64,000 nucleotides of DNA from Liolophura sinensis (lineage: Eukaryota; Mollusca; Polyplacophora; Chitonida; Chitonidae), in assembly GCF_032854445.1 (NCBI RefSeq), contig NC_088300.1, positions 48,787,682 to 48,851,681 of the forward strand, given 5' to 3'. Of this stretch, positions 1 to 8,400 are shown piece after piece. Below the pieces are notes generated by a model. It saw only the letters and a list, made by a program, of their open reading frames with translations. It searched no databases and had not been told where the DNA came from. Both the position numbers and the translations under genes were made by a program. Numbering within the stretch: position 1 is the first letter of the stretch; each line of letters opens with the position of its first letter.

Positions 1-839
1 TTGAGGCTAAGTACTAAATTGAAGAGTTGGCTTAAAGTTAAATCTGGTATTTAGCCTTAAAACAGTTTCGAACAACTGGGCCCATAAGGAGGTTAATACA
101 AAACTCTTGAAGTAAGAAGAGTTGGATTTGTCATGACATAGCCATGCTATTAAAAATTATTATTGATGCATAAACAGTTTTGGTAGTTTTCTTTGTATGA
201 AGAGGGATATATCAGTACAGACTGTGTAAATATAGTATGTGATAACCATAAATATTCTGTACCCATTGTTTTGTTTAGGAATATATGAAGTGTATGTATT
301 AAATTCATTACAGTGACTTGTTGTCCATATTATTGTCTCACTTGTTTATTCTTTACTTGTTTTCGCCTTGTACATTTCCTTGTATTCGTCATGTCGCTGG
401 AGGGAGCCAAATGGCTTTTCCTGTCTGTTGTCGATCGTTGGATCTTGGGGACAGTAAGCATTTGCTTGGCAATTTGCGCTGTGTGACATCACTGAAGAGC
501 ACTTGCCTTCCACCAATATGATACGCATATTTGTATGTTACTCCTGTGAAAGTTCGATAGTACTTGCCAAAGGTTTACTCAGGCTTGCCAAAGGTTTACC
601 TTCACACATAAAACTGACAACCACCATATATGTGAAAAGCTCTTGAGTATGGCATTAAACAACAATCAAATGCTCAAATACTAGTAAAAGTGATGGTCAA
701 GTTTTGACTATTTATTCACTAATTACACTGACAAAACCCTGTGTAATATACCTCAAATGATGATATCCAGTGGAAACAGTATGTTTGGCAGCATCCCCAT
801 TCACTGTGACATTTAATGCACTAGTGAATGTGACAATAA
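1..839. other. Non-genic left edge
   Basis: I see no exon with a recognisable product here. Short open frames (for example 318-521) lack homology I can name and are not bounded by convincing splice sites. The only element I can identify is a decayed SINE 3' end at about 576-668. The stretch could be the 3' UTR of a gene lying to the left, but nothing shown here proves it. Confidence 0.5.
576..668 (+). mobile_element. Degenerate SINE 3' end
   Basis: The segment shows, in order, a GGTTTACC-like piece, ATAAAACTGACAACCACCAT, a TATGTGAAAAGCTCTTGAG stretch and GGCATTAAACAACAATCAAAT. This matches the order of the 3' domain seen in clearer copies at 41523-41783 and 23618-23742. The tRNA-like head is missing, and divergence is high, so it is an old 5'-truncated copy. 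Confidence 0.55.
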
Positions 840-1060
840 CATCACTGAATGTGGCAGTACAGTGGGTGAGACAGGCACAACAGTAAGTAAGACAGTATCA
901 ACAGTGGGTGACACGGCCACATCAATGTGTGAGACAGTCACAGCACTGCGTGGGACAGTCACATGAGTGGGTGAGACAGTCACAAGAGTGTGTAAGTATG
1001 CTTAGGGTTTAACGTCGTACTTTAGAATTTTTCAGTCATATGACGACGTGGAATCATCAG

Positions 1061-1104
<44 letters not shown>

Positions 1105-1450
1105 CGTGTGTCTTTTTGTGGCAGAGCAAGTCCATGCCGGCCAAGTGCTGCCGCCAATGAAGTATCATGCCGAAGATACCAGACCTAACACCCACCCACT
1201 CACCTTATACTGATACCGGGCCAACGAGTCATGTTTCCTTGCTCTTACCTCTCGAGCAGCAAGTACCCTTTTTAAACCCTGTGGTATGACCTGACTCGGG
1301 TTCGATCCAGAGATCTTACGACTTCGAGGTTCGACTTCTAACCATTAGGCCACCGAAGCGGTAATCACAAGAGCAAGTGAAACAGTCACAACAGTGGGTG
1401 AGACGGTCACAACAGTGAGTAAGACAGTCACAACAATGGGTGAAATATTA
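840..1450. repeat. Degenerate ~20-bp minisatellite split by a SINE
   Basis: Loose repeats built on GTGAGACAGTCACAACAGTGG run from about 840 to 1000 and resume from 1366 to about 1450. The interruption is the SINE at 1001-1362. Unit length varies between about 18 and 24 bp, so the array is old. Confidence 0.7.
1001..1362 (-). mobile_element. tRNA-derived SINE (family 3), near full length
   Basis: Read on the minus strand, it begins at 1362 with a tRNA-like head: GGTGGCCTAATGGTTAGAAG (A-box-like) and, further in, a GGATCGAACCC B-box-like motif. It ends at 1001 with the CATATGACTGAAAAATTC and ACGACGTTAAACCC 3' domain shared with family 2 (8884-9208). An (AT)n run at about 1071-1103 has expanded inside the body. 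The 8-bp direct repeat CACAAGAG at 981-988 and 1366-1373 is a probable target-site duplication. A second copy is at 53004-53275. Confidence 0.75.
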
Positions 1451-1988
1451 ACTCCTGTGATCGACCCAATGATTTAGGTGTTAAAGGTAACAACGGCAGG
1501 TCACAGCAGGTGACGGTCACAACATGAGTCGAGAGACTATTCCAACAGTGAATGGGAGAAATGAGAATAATTGGGCGTGCAGTTTGTGAAGTACTCGTTC
1601 CCTGTTCATTTTCATACATATAGTGGTAACAGATTCTACACCTTATTGTGATTACATGTAGATTGCAGCGGTTCGACGAACAGCAGACGGTATTTGCTGC
1701 TCTTCTAGTTTGGCCTTCTTAGTGACAACATCTGATAATGCAAGAGGATACGTAAACTGCACAATGAAATTCTACTGATTGGAGCATTACTTCCGAATCG
1801 GTGTTTCTAACTTTCGCAGTTTTGATCGTCTGTTTTCTAGAGTGCCGTGAGCGATTATAAAACAGGCATCCTTTAAGAAAATAGGTCGTAATGTGTCTCC
1901 GTGGACGATAGCACAGATTAAATGTAAAAGATTTGAACTTTGATTGTTGACCTATAAATATATATTTTAAACAATGTATATATCACTG

Positions 1989-2054
<66 letters not shown>

Positions 2055-2412
2055 TGTGTTCAGAGAAGGAAGTGATGTTATTCAGGAACACGCGTGATGG
2101 ACATTAAGTTTGACTTAATAACCTATATACGAATATACCAAACAGCTCTAGATTTTGTACAAATTGCAGTCTATAATAATGTGTCGTCTACTGTTGATAT
2201 ATTTACCAAAAGTCATACCTCGACCAAGGCACAACTGAGACGTTAATAACAGGGCCCCTGGTTAGATAGAGAAAAAGAAGACGACGTAATGAGGGAGGTG
2301 GGGGAAAATGTGATGATTTAATGTCAATGATTGAAGGATTTGCGCAGCATTTCTACCACTATCTCCGCCATCCTACAGCTATTGATCTGTTCTGCATCGA
2401 AAAAAAGTCGAA
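1451..2412. other. Upstream flank of the CRT-like gene
   Basis: No gene is visible. It holds a long (AT)n microsatellite at 1992-2052 and, just before the start codon, the 5' leader of the CRT-like gene. A CTCCGCCATCCT motif at about 2363-2374 resembles the YY1-type elements often found near metazoan housekeeping starts. No TATA box is evident, and the transcription start cannot be placed from the sequence. Confidence 0.4.
1992..2052. repeat. (AT)n microsatellite
   Basis: An essentially pure alternating AT run of about 60 bp lies 360 bp upstream of the CRT-like start codon. Such runs are polymorphic and can form cruciform structures. No function is implied. Confidence 0.95.
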
Positions 2413-5400
2413 ATGTTCGTAGGTCAAAGCGGTAACGGATCCATACAGACTATAGAAGAACGCAATCCATTGATCGTAAAGGATTCAGCTGTCACCAAAA
2501 TATCGAAGAGGGTGGTAAAGATGGGTCCGATTCGAGTACGAGTGGTGTTTTTGATCGCACTTTTTTCCTTTGGAGTGGTGTTCGGCAGGGTGGCCACATT
2601 TGCCGCCTCTCCTTTGTGGATTGACAGCATTAAAGCATCGGAGCACCTGTTTAATGCATCGAGAAACGCGAGTCTTTTCTCAGGGACCAAACCCTTTAAG
2701 CAGCCTGTTGAAAAATTGTTCAGCAGCAATACTAAGCTTCAATTTGAGTTCAATGTGCCTTCAGATAAAAATCGGCCACACTTCACGAACTATTCTGCGG
2801 ATGAAACTATGTTTATTTCTCCCTATTATATCGTTTTGACCCAACAACTCACATGTACCTTTGTGTTTGGGTTTATTCTTTTGACAATTTTTTTAATTGC
2901 CCCAGAGAAAATTACGGCCCGGGAGAGAAACTATCCAAAATGGCGTTTCTTGGTAATAGGTTTCAGCATGGCGCTCTCTAGCCTACTGTGCAACTCGGCA
3001 ACAAGTGGTACCAAAACGGCTCCATATCTTCAGGCCATTTTGATGAATTTCAATGTACCGATTACTTTCACCACAAGGTAACGTTCCTACTATACTTGCT
3101 TGGCCAATACCAGTTAATGTTTGGATGACTGTACTTCCAGGAATTCTCGGACTTTTCATAATGTTGACGAAACATTGACAAATTTGGAATGCTTTGACTC
3201 GTCTAATCTGTATAATAAATAAACTAATTAAGTTTCCAGATATGATATGATATATGAAGAATGACACACCCACTTGAGAAGAAATGCATACGGGCATCAG
3301 AACGCCTGTTGGATAGTCTGATGAATAAATCCTGCAGATTTACAGTTTGATTTGATTATTTGTGTACGCCGTGATCAATGGATATTTCACTGTGTTTGAG
3401 GGCCGGCGAAATTGTGTATGTAGAAGTAATCAAGGTGTACTGAAAACCTCTTGCTGTCATTAATTTCAATTTATTTATATGTAAAAAAATTTAAATTTGC
3501 TAAACTGATCTTTGATAGGAATTGTAATATAGGTATTCATTCGTCAATATGTTACAGATGATTATCTTTCCTAAATTTCAAGATTTTTTATACTGAGAAA
3601 GAGGCCAACTCTTCGGAAACTTCTTTGCGCATGCGTGGTGGTTGTGACTGAGTTCGTGTGTATGTTACCAACCATCTTCCCTAACCTGGAGAGTAGCCAG
3701 TCTCGTCAGACTGAAGGGGGTGGAGAAGGAGTTGGAAGAATCATCTGGCCGTTAATCTTTGTACTGTCTCAGGTAATGTTACACTGCGTCACTAACAGGG
3801 AGGCACGCTTTCTAAACATCTGTGTAAATAGTTTATTTCTACATGTAGACCTATACACTTTAAATGATATTTTATCCATCTACATGACATCCATTCAGGA
3901 CATGCAGCATATCGTCTCAGAAACTTGAATCGCTTTAATTGCTGATCTACATAAGAACTACGTGGATTAGAAGCTTATAAAGGAAAAGAGAAGAAAGAAA
4001 AAGTTGTTTGCGTCCGTTTAGCCGGAACTGAACCAGCGACCTAATTAAGGATCACACCTGATAACGATGTTACTAACTACTTCGAAACGCCGTGTTAATA
4101 AATCAAGAAGTTTTATATCCACAAGGAAGACTTTCCCAATGTCCTTTATAAGGATCACAGCTGTTTACCTCTACAGTCCTCAGCTCTACCAACTGAGCTA
4201 TCGACTGATGGTGATTACGAATGTGTATAATAAGCATACAAGTGTGTATATATACGATTTGTGGATAAAATATGTGAACATTATTTTGGACACGTACTTT
4301 GATCAACTAACAATGCAGAGGTAGACCTGCTTTTATTTCTGAGAATTCATTTTCTTTATGAAGTGCTATTTCTCCAGATTTATTTTTATAATGAACAGTA
4401 ATAATATTATCTTTTAAATAAACAATTGTAAAAGTATAAAAAAAATAGACCCCCCCCCAACTACGCTCACCCCCACTCCCTCTTGCCGGAATGAAACCAA
4501 CGAGCTATAAAGCTTTCCTCTGTACAATCCTCGGCTCTACCTACTGAGTTATCGACAGCTGACAGCAGTTTGTGGATAATAAACATATATGCATGACTAT
4601 TCGTTAAAAGAAACAAACTTGAGCAATTATACAGATGAAGAAACATATATTAACTATATATTATACCTTGGAGAACGATTTTTTTAATGTGGTCTTTATA
4701 GTGATACGTGTTAATGATTTTCCTTCTTGCATAAAAGTTTGTAAATTTTTGTCTTCCCTCGTTTTATCGGTCGATTAATTATTACTAATGATATGTTTAT
4801 GCAATTATAATAAATGGGTTTATTAACTGTTTAATTCTTGGACTAAGCTGAATTAATAAACGCACTTGCCTAATGATTATACACAGTGGCTATTCTTGCA
4901 ATACAGGGGTAACATAAAATTTAACTCATCTTGCATGGGTACTTCGTATGAAATGCGGATGGTATTTTAATCTTAGTCTTGTTCCAGTTTTATTCACTTT
5001 GCTTTGGAAAACACATACCAAGATCCAGTTCATCACTTCGGAGAATAATTGGTCCAGTAGTTCAGTTGTTTCTTCATTCAGAAGAAATCTCCAAGGAAAA
5101 AGTTCTTGTCAAACAGGCTTGCGTTATAAATTGATAAAAAAATGTCCAAAGGATGGAATAAGTTTTAAATAAATAATGTAGATCATTGACCCTTACAGAA
5201 CCACATTTATCCACGATTTTATTTTAGCTTTCTTATATGAGACCCTAATTTGTAACAAGTGTTTTCTATCTGATTTTTATAAATCATTGATTGCTCTCTT
5301 ATAATTTTAATAATTGAAGCGCTGACCATCGTATAGGCCTATAACCTAAGTCTACATCATAGAACTTCTTTTTCTCTGACAGATCACCATTTAAAATGTG

Positions 5401-8400
5401 ATTTAAAGGGTTATTTTTATGTGTATTATTATGTGTTATATTATGACAAATCTATTAGAAGTTAATTGAATGTCCTCCCATCATAATGCTGACCTCTGTC
5501 GTATAAGTTAAAAATTTTTAGTTTGTACGACACGAAACAACAATGAAATAAATAAACACAATTTGAATGAAACCCTTTTTACCTGCCTAATGAGTATAGA
5601 TTCCAAAAACCCATACAATTTCTTTGTGTAAAGGCATATCATCGTTGTCAGATCTGTTTCGTCTTCTAATCAGTTTTATTTAAATGTTTTAAGTGTTTCT
5701 TAAGGTTCGTTTATTGAACCAGTAACCTAAGGAAAGCAGCTTATATTTCCTATTGCTAACCAAAAAATAATCATAGCTGTATATTCAGTTTTGCAATATT
5801 TCATAAATAAACTGAAAAATGATAAGAAATGCAGACCGAATGAAAAGGAGAAAAATAACAGTCCGTCGAGCCGGAATCGAACCAGCGACCTAAGGATTTC
5901 AGTCCTATACTTCTACAGTCCTCCGCTCTACCAACTGAGCTATCGACGGTACTGATAATCAACCTGTTTAATAAGTTAAATATTACACAGAGGCATACAT
6001 ATATACATGCGCGAAAGCAGGCATGTATTGTCATAGACAAGCTGTATAAATACGGTGCGCTTTGGCCTTGGTTATTGTCACATGACCAGAAAACTATGTG
6101 GACAGACGTGCCTACAATAACCGAGGAGCGCTAACATACATGCAACAGCAACAAATAATTTTTCCACATGCATGGGCTCTAGAAAGAAAAAAGCGGAGAG
6201 AAAAAGTAGACATATCTTTTACAGATTTTGCATTCATCCGTATATAAATTAATGCTAGAGCCCACAGATGAAGAAACATAAGGATGACTGAGACAGTTTA
6301 GTGACATATTACTACGGGTCTGTATACTGCACAGATTGCTGTGTTGTCTATTATATGGTTAATGGAGGAACTGCCTAAAGCTATTTGGCCCTAACCAGTG
6401 TAGTTTATTGTTCATTCATGCTTTTGCGATGACATTTTGTACATTATAACTGGTAATATAATGATCATGCAACGCAAGAGATAGTGAGGTACCCTTTCCA
6501 GCGCGACTCGGGTCCAAGCTGGGTTGGCCATTGTTTTCTTGTACTTTGGTTTGGTTTTATATATATATGGGCTCTCAGTTTACCTACAAATCGTAATCTC
6601 AAAAGCAGGAATCAACACTAAACTGCACAATTGTGTCCCGAATTCATTTTGGCGGAAAAAGTTACACTCAAAAATGAATCTATTAATTTTAACAGAAAGT
6701 CTGTTCTGTGAGTGATGCTGGAATGTATTCTGTTATTGCAGAAGATTGTTAAATATAACACACATATTCTATTAATCCAATATAAAGATTCTGTTAGACT
6801 AACAGTATATTACGTTGAATAAGACAAAATATTGTATTATAATCACTCAGGCAACAGATTATCTGTTAAAATTAACAGATTAATTTTTTGAGTGAACCTA
6901 TTCACCTTGGACCTGGGCCGCTAATGCTCGGTAAAAGATACCGCAGTGTTTGTGACACATGTATATATCTTGTTGTAGGTTCCGTATGCTGTACAGAGCA
7001 CTGTTATAGAGAAGGTGACCAAAGATCAATCAGAGAAACCATATTTAGAATCCACTTCGGAGAAATCCGTGCCGGGAAAATCCGACCAGATTAACATGGT
7101 GTACTTTCTCTTCTGGACTTCTGGTTTCACCTTTATCTCTGCCTTGTTTTTCTTCTGGACACAAATCATTCCGGATTTCGCTGACGTCACAACTTTCCCA
7201 GAGTTAGGAAAACAGTAAGACGAATGTACACTGGCATGAACACAAGAAGAACCAGAGTCTCTGGTACAAGCTTCGTTTTCTCTCATAAATTTGGAACTTC
7301 AATCAAAACTTGGTATGGGTTCAAAATGGGCTGTTCCCGAAAAATGCGACAAATAAGGTACCGGTACGCCCACCCCGAAAATTGATGGCGTTTTAAAGGC
7401 AGAGTCTCTGAGGCAAGATTTGTTATCATTTATAAACTTGGAGCTTGACTCAGAACTTCAAATCGGTTCAAACTGGGTAGTTTCCGGATGATCTGCCATA
7501 AGAAGTATCCGGTGTGAGAAAAGTTGTTAATAAACTTCTGAGATGGGACAGAAATCAGTTATTAGCCTGTAACGATCGCCACTTCTATGTAACAGCTGTT
7601 GTTATATTCCACTGCATTCAGGGTTCACAAACCTTTAATGAACGTCTATACATATGCTTTTCAACTCTTGCAGATTATGGTTTAATGCACGCTGTCAGTT
7701 CGGCCGAAGTCCTTGCTCGTCATTCGTCACTATCGTGTCGTCATTCAGCATCGGCGCCAATCTGCTGGCTGTCTTCTCTATTGCTAACCTACTTCGCTGG
7801 AGCGAAGGTGCTAACTTCATGATGGTTGTTTCAGTAGGTGTACAAGCTGTATAAGTTTACGCTTTAGAGTTATAGTCTCATTTATCTATACGTATACATT
7901 ACAGGATTCCACTCCCGTAAATTCCACTGTTCTTAATGTACCATGTCACTGCTTTCGTAAAAGAGACATATTTTGTTTCACTGAAAGTGTCTTGAATTAT
8001 GGTTGAATTTTAATGATAAACTTCCCTAGTAACAGTCATAAATAACTTTGCAGACAATCCGAACGCCATCCTTATTCCTATTCTGGACGCTCTTTGAGGA
8101 GGTACCCTTCAGGTGGTATCCTCATGCCAGTCTTAGCACGTGGCTCAGCGTTGGGGCTATCTTGGTCATGCTGCCCGCCGTCTACGCCTACAGTACAGGG
8201 TAAGGCTTGTTTTGGCATATGAAAACTTTCGTCGTAATACTTGTCACCGTCTTTCTTTGCGGTACATGCATGGTAGTGAATGCCATATGGACATTTTATG
8301 TCGTGTTACATCCCATCTATACGCCACCACCATATAGGGTCTTTGCTGTACATGCATGGTAGTGAATGCCATATGGACATTTTATGTCATGTTACATCCC

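Noticed and set aside
2424-2729. 101-codon minus-strand frame opposite CRT exon 1
   Set aside because: A shadow of the coding exon on the other strand.
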